Below, piece by piece: positions 1 to 11,910 of a DNA stretch of 64,000 bases (the first letter of the stretch is position 1; the number at the start of each line of letters is the position of its first letter). The DNA is taken from contig NC_060238.1 in assembly GCF_021155775.2 (NCBI RefSeq), positions 17,646,542 to 17,710,541 of the forward strand. The letters run 5' to 3'. This DNA comes from Neodiprion pinetum (taxonomy: Eukaryota; Arthropoda; Insecta; Hymenoptera; Diprionidae). The notes under the pieces are model-generated. The model had not been told where the DNA came from and searched no databases. It worked only from the letters and a program-made list of their open reading frames with translations. Position numbers and translations under genes: made by a program.

Positions 1-84
1 TTATTGCGATAATGCCCGTGTTTGAAAAACATGACTTCGATCATGTTAATCTATCGATAACGATACGTTACAAATAGAGGTTTG

Positions 85-665
85 CGGTACTGAAATTCTG
101 CGGGTTGGATCGGATCGGATAAAATGGATGACTTTCGGATCGCGGACCCAAAAATTTCGGATTAATCTAAAATTTCGGACATCCGAAAATTTCGAGTTAC
201 TCAAAAATCCCGAGTTCCTCGAAAATCTCGGGTTTGCCGAAAATTGCGGACTTTTTGAAAACTGGTCACTGCTGTTTTCGCTTCTCCAAAAATACCGGGA
301 TTTCTAGAGTGAACAGATTTTCCAAAATTTCGGACTTGTGTCGTTTTCGAAATTCCGGACAATCTGAAGGACAATTTAATAGCCGTCTGGAATTATTAGT
401 TCTGCAGGTTCTATTCTCAAAAAATCAGACTAGAGGCTCACCGAAAAATATACCCTTGAATTCTTTCATATCTGCTTCATTAGCACATCTCCGTGAAATA
501 ATTTTATTATCGACCAATAGGGTGTGCTGGTACTGAAATTTTCTGGGTCAGGTCGGGTAAAATTGATTACTTTTGGGTCAGTGAAAATTTCGGGTACTCG
601 GAGATTTCAGACTATCCAAAGATTTTGGCATTGCCAAAAAACCCGACCCGATGCAAACCCGATAA
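85..665. repeat. Degenerate dispersed repeat, two related blocks
   Basis: A block starting near 90 ('tactgaaattctgcgggt') recurs in altered form near 531 ('tactgaaattttctgggt'). The space between is filled with short variants of 'aaatttcgg' and 'cgaaaatttcg'. It reads as decayed tandem or dispersed repeat sequence. The 100-codon open frame inside has no recognisable protein features and is ignored. Confidence 0.5.
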
Positions 666-1656
666 TTACAAGTAAAATTTAATTGCTATTTGCATTGATA
701 ATGACCTTTTTCAATGAATAAGAAAAAATACGAATGAATCATCTTAGGCTTCTCTACTTTGTGAACATGTGAAAATTGGAATATTGTTTTTCACACAAAG
801 TATCAGTTGGTAAAGTTTTATTGTCAACCTTAACATGATTCTTGCAATTTTTCAATTATTACTTTTCTTCTAATGAACAAAATTGCAAAGTATCTGTTGA
901 GAAACCATATTTATGATGTGTTTTTTAAAGAATTATTTTACTTGAGTCGTTATGCATTTTTTCTAGTTGTTTCTTATTTTTTTTTTGTTTTCAAAAAACA
1001 GCGCGCTGGACGCGCATGTATTGAGTAAATATGATATCTTCTGTGAACACTGGGTAAATGTGTTTATTGGAGAATCTTAAATTCATCAGTAAACAATATG
1101 CGAAGTATAATTGGAGAGTTTCTCCAGCAGAGCAGGCACTTTTGAAAATTAATATTTCTAATCTTTATTCTGAGTTTAATTGGTGAATTTTTTGAGAAGA
1201 CTTCACTTGTGTACATTTTGAAAATTTTCCAGTGAGTGATTTCTCAAATATACATTTGTTTGCGAAATCGAATTTTTCATCTGTCACTATTGATCTCAGG
1301 TTCTAGTGGCAATTGTTGTGTTATTGTATAATATAAACCAGATACGGCATTTTGGAAAGTTGTAAAGAGTCATTAAAATCTGTGCTAGCATGCACGGTCC
1401 CTGGGAAATGAATACGAATTATCCTCCAGTAGTTGTGCTTGAGACACTACCTAATATTCCAAAACAGCGTTAACTGTGTCAAACATGGTTAAACACATCA
1501 CTTATAATTAGTTTTGAAAGTTGTTCTGCTTTGACGGAGATTATTTAGTAAAATGTGTACACCCCTTAACACATACAGATACAAAAACACATTCATACAA
1601 TAATAAGTAGTATACGACAAGAAAAAAATACATCTGTACGATATATTATGCACGGG
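666..1656. other. AT-rich intergenic sequence, nothing recognised
   Basis: No open frame of convincing length or composition, and no RNA gene or clear repeat was seen. Poly-T and poly-A runs are frequent. Confidence 0.5.
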
Positions 1657-1941
1657 GCTTGCCATGTCAACTCAAACAATGATTTTCCTTCACTTTTTTT
1701 GATTCGCTCCACGATTTCTTTCCGATTCTCTTATCTCAAAAAGGTATTTCTGAATTTTTTCAAACTGTTTCAGATTCTTTCAGACGCGTATCACAATCGC
1801 TTTTTTTTTAAATCTCCGATCATTTTGATACACGTTTATAGGAAAAAATCTGAATAAATTCAGGAGTGCTTTTTTAAGATAGGAGAATCGGAAAAAAATG
1901 GCGAGGGAAAATTGTTTGTCGAGTTGACATGGAAAGCTTCA
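1657..1941. mobile_element. Imperfect hairpin element (MITE-like)
   Basis: The left arm, starting with 'cttgccatgtcaactc' near 1660, pairs with the reverse complement of the right arm ending near 1940 ('gagttgacatggaaagc'). Pairing continues inward for more than 100 bases with mismatches, for example 'ccgattctcttatct' against 'agataggagaatcgg'. The arms nearly meet around 1800-1820. There is no coding capacity, so it is a non-autonomous foldback or MITE. Target-site duplications were not resolved. Confidence 0.55.
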
Positions 1942-4324
1942 TACATATTCTATACAATACGTGAAAAAAAATATCTTAACATTGTCCATTTATAATCTAT
2001 AATCAAGATAGAATTAGACCATGAAGTAGATTTCTATGTCTAACAGTTTTTTTTGTTTTTTTATCTACCTTGAGTATACTGTTTTTCGTAATACTATTAT
2101 TTCTCAGTTTTGAATCTCAATGTATTACGATAATTTCAATGGACGGGCAGATAAATGGATTATATATAGGTACGTGGTATATGTATTTATATTGTCTCCT
2201 GTACGAAGCTTGTGCTACTACTACTTTATATAATTTGCGTTGTCATCACAATTCTTCTTTCTCTACTTCACTAGCAATGAAAGCAATTTGTGGTTATCTT
2301 TCTTCAATGTACCATTGCACATACATACATACATTGAAAACAAAGAAGTGCTCCATAGAAATTCGAAAAATGATAATTTTTCAAAAATTATTTTAAACAC
2401 GTACAGGTACATGTATGCTTGCATTGAATGCACATACCTGGTTATTTTTTATTAATCAAAATTATTGGTGACCTTATCATCACATTGGAGTGTATAAAAG
2501 GTTTTTGCCATTGACAAAATTTTATTTATCCATTGTTACGAATATTATTATTGTTGCTGATCGAGCGATATTTTGTTTAAGATAGTATAATAATAATTAT
2601 AATAATAATTATATTGTTAATAATTTTTATAGTCGTTAGAATAGATCGTTATTTATTTATAAGTTATAATATGAATAATAATAATAATTTTTTTTAAACT
2701 TAGTCTTTTAATATGTAAGAAATTTTTATGCATGTTAGTGGTGTATATTAGAAATCCTCGACGAAGGGTTTCTGGTGTATGTACATATACATATTGTATT
2801 TTTTTTTATCGGCAAGTAAGTATTTAGATCAGATTTTTCAAGATCATTCAAAATCTCAATTAATCGAGAGTAATAAAGAAACGAAAAAATGCAGTTTCAG
2901 GATGCATATAATATTGCATTATTATAAATTATCATAGAATTTGTGGTACCTTGTCTCTCACAAATTTTTAATACTTTATTTACTTAATATACCTTGGCAG
3001 GTTACTGAAGTAGATTAATATTTTGCAACTTTTCTTACAATTGTCGTATGATATAGCAACGTGAGAAGAAGAAAAAAAAACAAAAAAAAAAAAACCAACA
3101 AGAAAAACAAATAAGAAGAAAAAAATATTATAATATGACTATCTTTATTAAGAAGTGCCAAAAGTGTATCTATTATTGCTAAATTAAGTCGTGCACTTTG
3201 AGATGTCAATTTACTATAGTAACTTTGACTGAGATACAGTGCCCCATCCCATATGAGCAGAAAAATGATGAATAAAAAAAAAAAAAATTAAAAAAATTGA
3301 AAAACATAAAAACACGTCTTTGTTAGATGTATAAAAGACAGTTCAATATATAAAAAAATTATGACCGTTCTCTGTGTAGTACTTAAATATTTAGAATTAC
3401 GGTATTTCCATCAAGGAATAAATCAAAGAAATGAATCATTCAGGTTTTCTTATTTTATCCATATTTTTCAGAATAAGCGCAAAATAACGTCGATTAATAT
3501 GAATAAATACATATTATATTCACAATATTGTAACAATAATATTAATAACAACTCACTTCAATCCATTAATCTTTCAAATGATACAATGTTGCTTCGTTAT
3601 AAAATAAATCGACATTCTCTGCAATAATCTATTAGTCACAATAAAAATCTTTTTTTAAAACACGCTACTTTCGGTTCAAAATTTTTTTATTCAAAAAATT
3701 TTCAATCCTTGGTGCGATAATTTTTTATTTCACGCGTTTTTTTTTAACGGTTTATCAATTAATGCGCATAATTACACGCACAATCAATTAAATTTTGCGG
3801 AAAATTTTTTTATATCGTATGTATGTGTAAAAAAAAAAAAATTTCGAACGATAGTGAAGTTAAAACTGTTGTACTAGCATTTGTTATTTCATTTTCAAAG
3901 AATTGTTAATATCTGTAAATAGAAAGTGTTTATTGTGGTTAATAACTATTAGTAATAATGAAATATGTATAATGTTGTATATGTATTATACTATAATTAT
4001 GAATAATTATTGTGAACACCATTTCTCAAGACATCGATTTTTGATAAATAAATCTATTTCAGTCACACCAAATCAAGTGTATCACGCAGAGACATCATTA
4101 GGAATATGATGTCGTGCATAATACGTGTAAACACAGTTCTCATCATTTTCATCATAGCATCCTTCGGTATTCAAAAAGTCTTCTACAGATTTTAAATATG
4201 CGTACGTACAATATTCCAAGTCATCTACATTGTCTAATTGTAAGATCTGTTGACTCTACTAATACGCTATTTGCATTGCAGAAAGACGATGTAATTATTT
4301 ACTATAGTTAATATACATGTATAT
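1942..4324. other. AT-rich intergenic sequence
   Basis: Very AT-rich, with homopolymer runs such as the A-rich stretch near 3070-3125 and 3270-3300, and ATT/AAT microsatellite-like patches near 2580-2690 and 3530-3550. Short open frames are the kind expected from base composition. No gene was recognised. Confidence 0.5.
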
Positions 4325-4325
4325 T

Positions 4326-5295
4326 AGGCTGATTCAAAAAAAACGGCTAATTTTTTTTTTTCAAAATCCTCACATAAAAACTTCCGAGAAGGTGTGAAAA
4401 GACGCCTGTAAAAAGCAGAGCCCTTAATATTATTATTAAGAGGTCGCGCATCGGGAATTTCTATTTCCCGTTTAAATAACACAGGAATAAATTTTTTTAA
4501 ATTTTGCAATTTCGTATTTTTGCAACGGCTCATTGAATTAGCGGACCAAAGCATATTTTTGTAGGAAATTTGACGCTCTACAAAAAAAGTCCTTACAAAG
4601 TTTTCGATAGTCACACTCCTTCAAAAGTTATTCGAGGTTAAAGTTGAACTTACAAAAAAATTCAATGTTTTTTTTTTTCGATGATACTATGAATCTTTTC
4701 TCATTATTTTGTTATAAAGATATATTTAATAAATATATCTTACTCTAATTGGGCTTTTTCAATCATTAATTTTCCCATCGAGTCAATATAAAGTTACCTT
4801 ACAAAAATGCGATGTTAAATAATAAACATGTTATCATGGAGAATCCATAACTGATGCACTTGACTATTTAAAAATGTAATTGTTTCGAAATCTATCCTCT
4901 TTATAACAAAATAATGGGAAAAGATTCATAGTATCATCGAAAAACAGAAAAAACATTGAATTTTTTTGTAAGCTCAACTTTGACCTCGAATAACTTTTGA
5001 AGGAGTGTGACTATCGAAAACTTTGTAAGGACTTTTTTTGTAGAGCGTCAAATTTCCTTCAAAAATATGCTTTGGTCCGCTAATTCAATGAGCCGTTGCA
5101 AAAATACAAAATTGCAAAATTTAAAAAAATTTATTCCTGTGTTATTTAAACGGGAAATAGAAATTCCCGATGCGCGACCTCTTAATAATGATATTAAGGG
5201 CTCTGCTTTTTACAGGCGTCTTTTCACACCTTCTCGGAAGTTTTTATGTGGGATTTTGAAAAAAAAAAATTGGCCGTTTTTTTTGAATCAGCCTA

Positions 5296-5297
<2 letters not shown>
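4326..5297. mobile_element. Foldback transposable element with ~395-bp inverted arms
   Basis: Two arms, about 4326-4721 and 4900-5296, are near-perfect reverse complements. The outer ends read 'taggctgattcaaaaaaaa' on the left and its complement ending 'gaatcagccta' on the right. A unique AT-rich loop of about 180 bases lies between them. Because the arms match, the same 90-odd-residue open frame appears on both strands ('MTIENFVRTFFVERQIS'); the copies differ by a few substitutions and one shift near the end. This frame is probably arm sequence, not a working gene. The element is non-autonomous and its superfamily could not be assigned. Confidence 0.75.

Positions 5298-5332
<35 letters not shown>
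5298..5332. repeat. (TA)n microsatellite
   Basis: An uninterrupted TA dinucleotide run directly abuts the right end of the foldback element. It may have grown from the element's TA-rich insertion site. Confidence 0.85.
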
Positions 5333-5333
<1 letters not shown>

Positions 5334-5499
5334 TTCACTATGCGTACTTACATAATTACTGAGTTTATTGTTAGTTTCGTATGCTTTTTGTCATAAGACT
5401 AACAAAAATTAAAAAAAAAAAAAAGGATATGTTACTATCAATATGTAATTGAGGAAGGCTGATGTGAGGTGACGAAGACGAGACGTGGTTTTCGGAAAT

Positions 5500-6240
5500 C
5501 TCTCAGAGCGTGTTATTAAAATTTGTCGGCAACGTCGAAATCATTACCAAATACTGAAATTTATAAAAGCTTTTTTGGCTGTAACTCTTGCTCCATTGCT
5601 CGCAGTATATTTGGAATATGCGCTATTGATTCCTCTCGAAAAATTACGTCGATATAGTGCATCAAAGAATTGTTTCCAGCACTTTTCAAAGTCGTCAAAA
5701 TTTTGACTAAAAGTCTAAAGGGGTTAGCCTTACTTTTTTTTCTAGCTCAAAATCGGTTGACTCAATCGATTCGAATGATTCTGTTTTGATTAATTCAATC
5801 CTCAGAAACGCAGAAAGCGCACCAAAAGGAGCGTAGAACCAACGGCAGAGAAATTACGAAGAAAAGACCAGCAGTCGAGAAATGGCAAAAGTCTTTCGTT
5901 TTTTGGCTATAAGTCTTGATCCGTTGTTTACAGCGTAAAAATGACGTCGATAGTGCATCTAAGATATGATTCACCTATTCCTTGAAATCGGTTAAGCTTC
6001 GCCTGAAAAAAACCAGTCTTATAGCCTTACGAGTTCTTGCGATTATCAGAAGCTGGAAACTTTTTGTTTTAGAATTGTTCATCAGGACTTTTTTCCAGTA
6101 ATTGGACCCTCAGGAATATGACCAAGGCATCCAAACGAGCGTAGGACCAACAGCAGGGGAATTACGAACGAAATCTTGGATTTTTCGTGGTAACTCTTGA
6201 TACGTTGTTCGCAGCGTATTCCATATTGATATCTTTGGTA
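5500..6240. repeat. Three diverged copies of a ~310-bp unit
   Basis: Related sentences recur three times: 'ttttggctgtaactcttg' near 5573, 'ttttggctataagtcttg' near 5901 and 'tcgtggtaactcttgata' near 6185. Each is followed by a variant of 'cgttgttcgcagcgta'. A second shared line, 'gagcgtagaaccaacggca', sits near 5829 and in variant form near 6130. Spacing is about 300-330 bases. No coding function is evident. Confidence 0.5.
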
Positions 6241-6919
6241 TTGTTTATTGTTCAGAAGAAAGGCTCTGGACGCACCGCAATATTTCCAGTATAGACAATG
6301 CGGTAATAAGCGTATTAAAATGCATAATTATGCACGAGTTCACGATTCAGGAATAATGAGAATGAATCAGATTACTTTCTTGCCTCGAAAAACTGCTACC
6401 GTTATATTCGATTTCCTTCTCGATTCTTCGTTTCTCCATTTGTTTACACACTTTCAAATAACAATTCTATATTTTTCAATTCTTTGGATAAAAACGCAAC
6501 TGAGAACCACTGCTTCAACCACGTGGTTTAGACTAGCGGCATTTTGCCGTTGCGTCGGTACCCATTTTCATGAGTGTCTTTTTGTTGGAATGTACGTTGA
6601 CTTAAGAATATAAAGACGAATACCCCTGCGTAAATTTTTGCGACCAGTTTTCGGTGGGCAAGTGCAGGCAAGTGGGCCCAGGTGAGCCTAGGAGCGTCGG
6701 AGGGTTCTGCTCTATCGACTCTACCTAACGGGCTCTCACCGTAATTCCTAGCAGCCAAAGTAGAGTCGGTATGGAAGCTTGAGATTGAGTCGGCACAAAG
6801 TGAGTCCGTAAGACTATTTGTCGACTGCGACTTGGAAATGTTCATGAGCTCGATGATCCCCATGAGGAAACACGTAACCGCGCCCACCGCCAACCACCCC
6901 AACTACCACCGAGCACCTC
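6241..6919. other. Intergenic, nothing recognised
   Basis: Open frames of about 120 residues exist on both strands but overlap each other and lack recognisable domains or splice context. Confidence 0.4.
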
Positions 6920-7450
6920 CAACCAATGTCAACCACTTCCACCCACCTTCATCCTCCTCGTCCACCTCGTCGCCGTCCTCTTCCTCCTCCTGCCCCCGCC
7001 TCCCTCCCCCCCCGTCCTCCTCGTCGTCATCGTCATCCTCGACCACCACCGATCACCTCCAACCCCCACCATACACTTTCTGCCCCCGCCAACCTCCGCC
7101 TAACCCTGCCTGCCACCTTCTGCAACCTTCAAACACATCCTACCACCCCCTGCCGCCCTTACACCCCAACACCACACCAACCCAACACCCCAACACCACA
7201 ACACTACACTATCCCAACATCCCAGACTACCTTACCACCTCCAATCACCTGCGACGACCTCTATCCTTCTTGTCGACCTCGTCCTTCTCCCCCCTGCTCC
7301 TCCTTGTCCTCCGTTTCATTCTCGACCACCGCCGTTTACCTCCTACCACCGCCAACTACCTCTAACGACCTCCAACTAGTTCAAATCACCTTCAGCTACT
7401 GCCAACCACTGCCAACCACTGCCAACCACCTCCAACAACCACCGATAACC
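6920..7450 (+). repeat. C-rich, G-poor low-complexity tract (CCACC / TCC units)
   Basis: About 530 bases are built from imperfect 'ccacctccaac', 'tcctcctcgtcc' and 'aacaccccaacacc' units, with almost no G on the plus strand through much of it. Two overlapping plus-strand frames stay open (about 177 and 185 codons, Pro/Thr/Ser-rich), which is what low-complexity sequence without stops gives. A related CTC-rich patch recurs at 7700-7790. Confidence 0.7.
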
Positions 7451-8048
7451 ACCTCGGGCTATACCTTGAACAGTAATACATAGTTTCAGTATAAGAACAC
7501 TTCAAAAATATTGTGTAAGGATTAATATAATTAATAATATAATAAATTTTACTAGCGCATTTATAGCTACTGAATTTGTGCTTGGGCGAAAGATGAATTG
7601 AAATAATTTATTGTAAACATGATAAGTTTGAAAAATTTTTAATACAGTATAATTGCAATTGCCATTAAATATTATAAAAATGTTGTATTCACCGTGCACA
7701 AATCCTCGTCCTCCTCGTCCGCCTAGTTCTCCTCGTCTTCCTCGTCCTCCTCGTCCTCCTCCTAGTCCTTTTCCTCGTCCACCTCCGACCACCTGCAATC
7801 ACCGTCAACCACCTCCAACAACCACCGCTTACCACCTCGGGTTATACCTTGAATAGTAATAAATATTTTCAGTATTACAACACATCAAAAATATTGTGTA
7901 AGGATTAATACAATTTTTTTATTGACAAATTTTACCAAGAAGATTATGAGAAAATTATGAAAAATTGTAGAAATATTATTAACGCACTGACAGCTACTGA
8001 ATTTGGGCTTGCGCGAAAAATGAATTGAAATAATCTATGGTAAACATG
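7420..8048 (+). repeat. Tandem segmental duplication of ~220 bp, diverged
   Basis: The block around 7450-7622 ('cacctcgggctatacc', 'aaaaatattgtgtaaggat', 'agctactgaatttg', 'gaattgaaataat') is repeated in the same order at 7830-8045, with a roughly 35-base insertion in the second copy. The C/T-rich unit lies between the copies, so the whole 7.0-8.05 kb region seems to have grown by duplication. Confidence 0.7.
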
Positions 8049-8049
8049 A

Positions 8050-8545
8050 AACAGGAACCCCGGAGCGCTTGTCCTGGAAGTCGAACTCCACCAGGTAGCG
8101 AACCTGGAGCGCAGGAACCACGGAGCGCTTGTCTTGAAAGTCAAGTTCCACTAGGTAGCGTACCTTGAGCGCAGAAACCACGGAGCGCTTGGTCAAAAGT
8201 CACCACATTAAGAACTTGGACAGCCAGAACTACGGAGTGCTGTTCCTAGATGTCAAGATCCACCAGGTGGAGAACCTGCATAGCCAGATCTACGGAAAAT
8301 TAGTCCTAAAGGTCAAAAGTCACCAGGTCAAGGACCTGGATAGCAAGAACTACGGAGCGCCTGTTCTGGAAGTCGAGTTTCACCACGTAGTGGACCCGGA
8401 GCGCAGAAACTACGGAGCACTTGTCCTGGAAGTTGAGTTTCACCAGGTAGTGGATCCGGAGCGCGGAAACTACGGAGCGCTTGTCCCTGAAGTCGAGTTG
8501 CATCAGGAAGCGGACCCGGAGCGCAGGATCCAGGAGGTACTCGAG
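8050..8545 (+). repeat. 60-bp minisatellite, about eight units, open reading frame
   Basis: Units of almost exactly 60 bases recur with the pattern 'tacggagcgcttgtcctgg' then 'caccaggtag' then 'gacccggagcgcag'. Because 60 is a multiple of three, a plus-strand frame is open across most of it (8165-8677), giving a 20-residue repeat of the type 'NYGALVLEVEFHQVVDPER'. The minus strand is also partly open. There is no recognisable domain, start context or splice evidence, so expression is unproven. Confidence 0.8.
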
Positions 8546-8738
8546 GAACCCGGTACTCGAAATCTGCGAAACGCGATTCTTATCCGTCCGCTCTACTGCG
8601 CGGTGGTTTCCAGACTGAGAAATTCGGCTAGCAGATTTTCAAGCAGATCGATGACGTCAAGAGAAAAAAAAATTTGAGTGACGTCACTTTCTGAACATCA
8701 GAACATCTAAACTTTGGTTTCGAACTTTAATACTGTGT

Positions 8739-8802
8739 GTGATGATGTATGATGTATGATGTATGATGTATGATGATATGATATGATATGATGTATAATG
8801 AT
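8739..8802 (+). repeat. GATGTAT/GATAT microsatellite
   Basis: Tandem 'gatgtat' units followed by 'gatat' units, with small variations. Confidence 0.8.
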
Positions 8803-11592
8803 TTTAGTTTCCACATTTCATACAAGAAATACGCACTTCATCCTTCCTGCCGATTCCAGACGCAAGCGGCCAAACCCTTCGATAGTCAGCCGTTGACTAG
8901 AGATATATTTTTCAGTTAACGGGTCAGCTAATAACGCTGCCGTTCTGCGACAGTTGGATGATAAAAAATTTTGCTCGTACCTTTCAAATGTGTGTTAAAA
9001 TACACTTGAAGTTTTAAGAAGCTTCATTCTTTCTGTCCGTATCACCTTATTAGGTCTTTAAATCACTGCACTACGTTAAATACTGTCTCATATACGGAGC
9101 ATCCATTTCATCTCGATCAAAATTAGCGCATCCGTGATGTATTACAGTTACTCTGAATTTTTTCCATCCGAGCAATTTTCGAAAAAAAATTCTGCTTCTC
9201 TGCCCAACGTAGATACTTCACTTGCGACTAGCTAAATCAGCGTCTCGATTCTATGCTTACGAAAATTCAAGATCGAGAGAATAAATGAAAAGTTTTTGGA
9301 ATAATTCTGAATACTAATGTTATGGAATACATCGAGCGCGTGTGGAATAGAATCCCATTTTCAAGTGAATAATTCTTCTCCTTTCATATTATAGCCGTAT
9401 TATTGTAGATAATCTAGTTTGTCTCCTGGAAAATTGTAAAATTTATAGTATGCATCACGTATTAATCCTAAGTGTATCATATATATCAATATCGTACATG
9501 GACCGCATATACATATATACATTTTGGTGTTTGCATCATTATTACATTTGATCTATTATTATTTGTAATCTGTGTACACATGCTTCTCTCGCGTACCTAT
9601 ACTTTAATTAAATTACTGTTTTGCTACGAATTTTGGAAGAAATTTATTCTCATTAAAATTTCTTGTATCGCCGACAAGTCGGTAAGCACGCACAGGTTAA
9701 GTACTGGCTTGGGCTTACCATTGCGAAGACTGTGTTACTCGGAAGGTGAATGCAGCCAGCATCACGTCAAAATCGGTAACTCTCTGAGTTTCTGCAATAA
9801 GTTCTCAACTCTACCGTTGGAACATCTCAGGAGGCGCAAGCGTACGACGATTTTCGGTTGTCACATCAAAGCCCATTAGGGCAACAGTGTTTATATTCTT
9901 CAGTCAACGGAATGTAGCAAACATTAGTAATAGATCGCATATTTGAATTAAGGTGTAACAATATGGCGGACGGCGTAAGTGACGTATACAACTCTGTCTT
10001 GAATTCCGTTTTTGGTATCATGCATGCAATAAAATTATGAGTAAAATTGACTCGGGTGAATATCTGTTTTTTGTCCTCACGGTATATTCCATCCGCTCAA
10101 AATATTAACACTTTTTACCGCCGACGGCGTGGCGCTTCCGCGTCAACTTGACGCCCGTAAAATCCAGCCTTGGGCGACTGACTAATACTAAGTGCTTCAC
10201 ATGGTCTTGGCTACAATATTCGTCTTCATTTTGTATCGAAAACCATGTAATTTTTCGGTTACGGCGAAAAAGTTAAACAGTTAACGACTGTTTAATAGTT
10301 ACCACCATTGGAATTTTTACTTGGTGTAGTAGACTGAAGTTAATACTTACATAGTATTGGATTTTCGTAAATCAAATGTTTAGAACTAATAGCCAGAAAA
10401 CCCCAAGGGAATTGACATGAATTTGGCAAAATTTTGTACTCTTCGACTATGCTGGATTCATGCATTCACTATGCGATGTCAGCAAAGATCGATGTTCGTG
10501 CCAATCGGATCAGAAGACGCATGCATGTTGAGTTGTTGACGAGAATAAATATATCGGGTGGGCCAAAAAAACTGAACAGATTTAAAACAGGAATGAAATC
10601 CAAACCCGTCGACCGATTTTCCGACACTTTTTTTACTTGAAATTGGAAGATTAAACCTATAGTTTTGCGTTCGAAAATCCGAAATTCCCACTAACAACAT
10701 ACTATGTATATTTAAATTTTCACAAAGACCTACTACTGGACATTTTCTTCTAATGATGCTACAGAGAAGAGTTGAATGGTCCGCGATGCAGCCCTTCTTC
10801 CATGAGTGATTTCACGGGGATTCGTGATCTAATACGTCCTTGACACTAATCATACTGTCGTGCAGAAGAATATAGTATGTACTACGACGAAACGGTGAAA
10901 GCCTTCTCGGATTTCCATGCAAGCCGGTCATATAAAGCTCTAGGTAATATTTTAGGTTATGTATTTTTTTTATAATCGTAATAGTAGATATCAAACAGTC
11001 AATGTAGTGATTCGGGAGAGTTTGGCAACGTTTTATTCTTAATTGAGTGAGTACTGCTATGAGTTGTCTATGGAGGGTAAAGGTAAGGAGAAGTATCTGA
11101 TATGGATTTTTCATCGAAAAGTGTCCACCAAAAAGCAGTAGTAGTTCAACAAGTTACCACAAATGGCGCTCATAAGTAATAAGGGAAACAATCTGATCGG
11201 CGTTTAGCAATCAGGGTTCAATCGAGTTTAATCTGATTAGCGCTGTGTGGACATTTTGCTGCAGCAGCGCCATCTTAATTTCCCTCTACTTTACGGACAC
11301 TTTATATACACGGAGATAGTCCTTCTTACCTTTGCCATTCATAGAGTTGTAACAACATAATTTCAGTTTGGCAATTGACACGTTTGATTTTGATACCTCA
11401 TTCTTCAGTTTGAATAACTTCGCTCCCCTGCTTTGCAGACGAAAGATTCAATTATTTTTCCCATACGCAGCCGATCACAGCAGGATAAGTTTTCATGATC
11501 TGTTCGTACAATGATTTGGCTTTTTGTTCAAAAATAAATCTTATTCGAATGTATATTGCTTGTATTATTTTAATTCTGTCTCTGAATATCGG
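8803..11592. other. Intergenic, no supported gene
   Basis: A 135-codon plus-strand frame (9472-9879) and a 100-codon minus-strand frame (10812-11114) are present, but neither has a recognisable domain, convincing composition or splice context. The region around 10090-10200 is a little more CpG-rich than its surroundings. Nothing can be assigned. Confidence 0.45.
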
Positions 11593-11598
11593 TTTATT
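11593..11598 (-). terminator. Candidate poly(A) signal of the secreted-protein gene
   Basis: TTTATT on the plus strand is AATAAA on the coding strand, about 90 bases past the stop codon at 11686. It is the nearest canonical hexamer downstream. Confidence 0.5.
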
Positions 11599-11685
11599 TC
11601 ATACATAGATATGTATAGTTGAGCTGATGCGACTTATACAGTATAAGGTATAATAGTCTTAATGTTTAAATAGTAAAAGTCTAAA

Positions 11686-11910
11686 CTAGGAGCTGCCAAG
11701 AACAGCACGCTTGACACGTTTAAATCTGGCAAGCCCCCCGCCAGGATCACTTTGCAGGCCGCCGAAGGCTTCTCGATATTCGGACGCCAATCGAGGGCTC
11801 AATTCCTGTGAGCTGCCCACCAAAGATGCCACGGAATCAGACTTTGTTTCGTCAATCATGTTTACCGAGTGCCGCTTATCTCTTTCCATCACGTTCTTTC
11901 TTGACGTGAT
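11686..11910 (-). CDS. Exon 4 of secreted proprotein (C-terminus)
   Basis: The acceptor 'tggacacag' is followed in phase 0 by ITSRKNVMERDKRHSV. The 74 residues end with a KRVKR site four to six residues before the stop (AVLGSS). Dibasic spacing and composition match exon 3, which supports joining them. The linking intron is about 1.56 kb and no transcript confirms it. Confidence 0.55.
   Translation of the reverse strand: MTSRKNVMERDKRHSVNMIDETKSDSVASLVGSSQELSPRLASEYREAFGGLQSDPGGGLARFKRVKRAVLGSS

Noticed and set aside
4326..5396. Mirrored ~96 and ~129-codon frames (MTIENFVRTFF...) as a gene
   Set aside because: They lie inside the two arms of a foldback element, have no recognised transposase motif, and one loses frame near its end.
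6832..7483. Two overlapping Pro/Thr/Ser-rich plus-strand frames
   Set aside because: Both are products of the C-rich low-complexity tract; overlapping frames of similar length indicate absence of stops, not coding.
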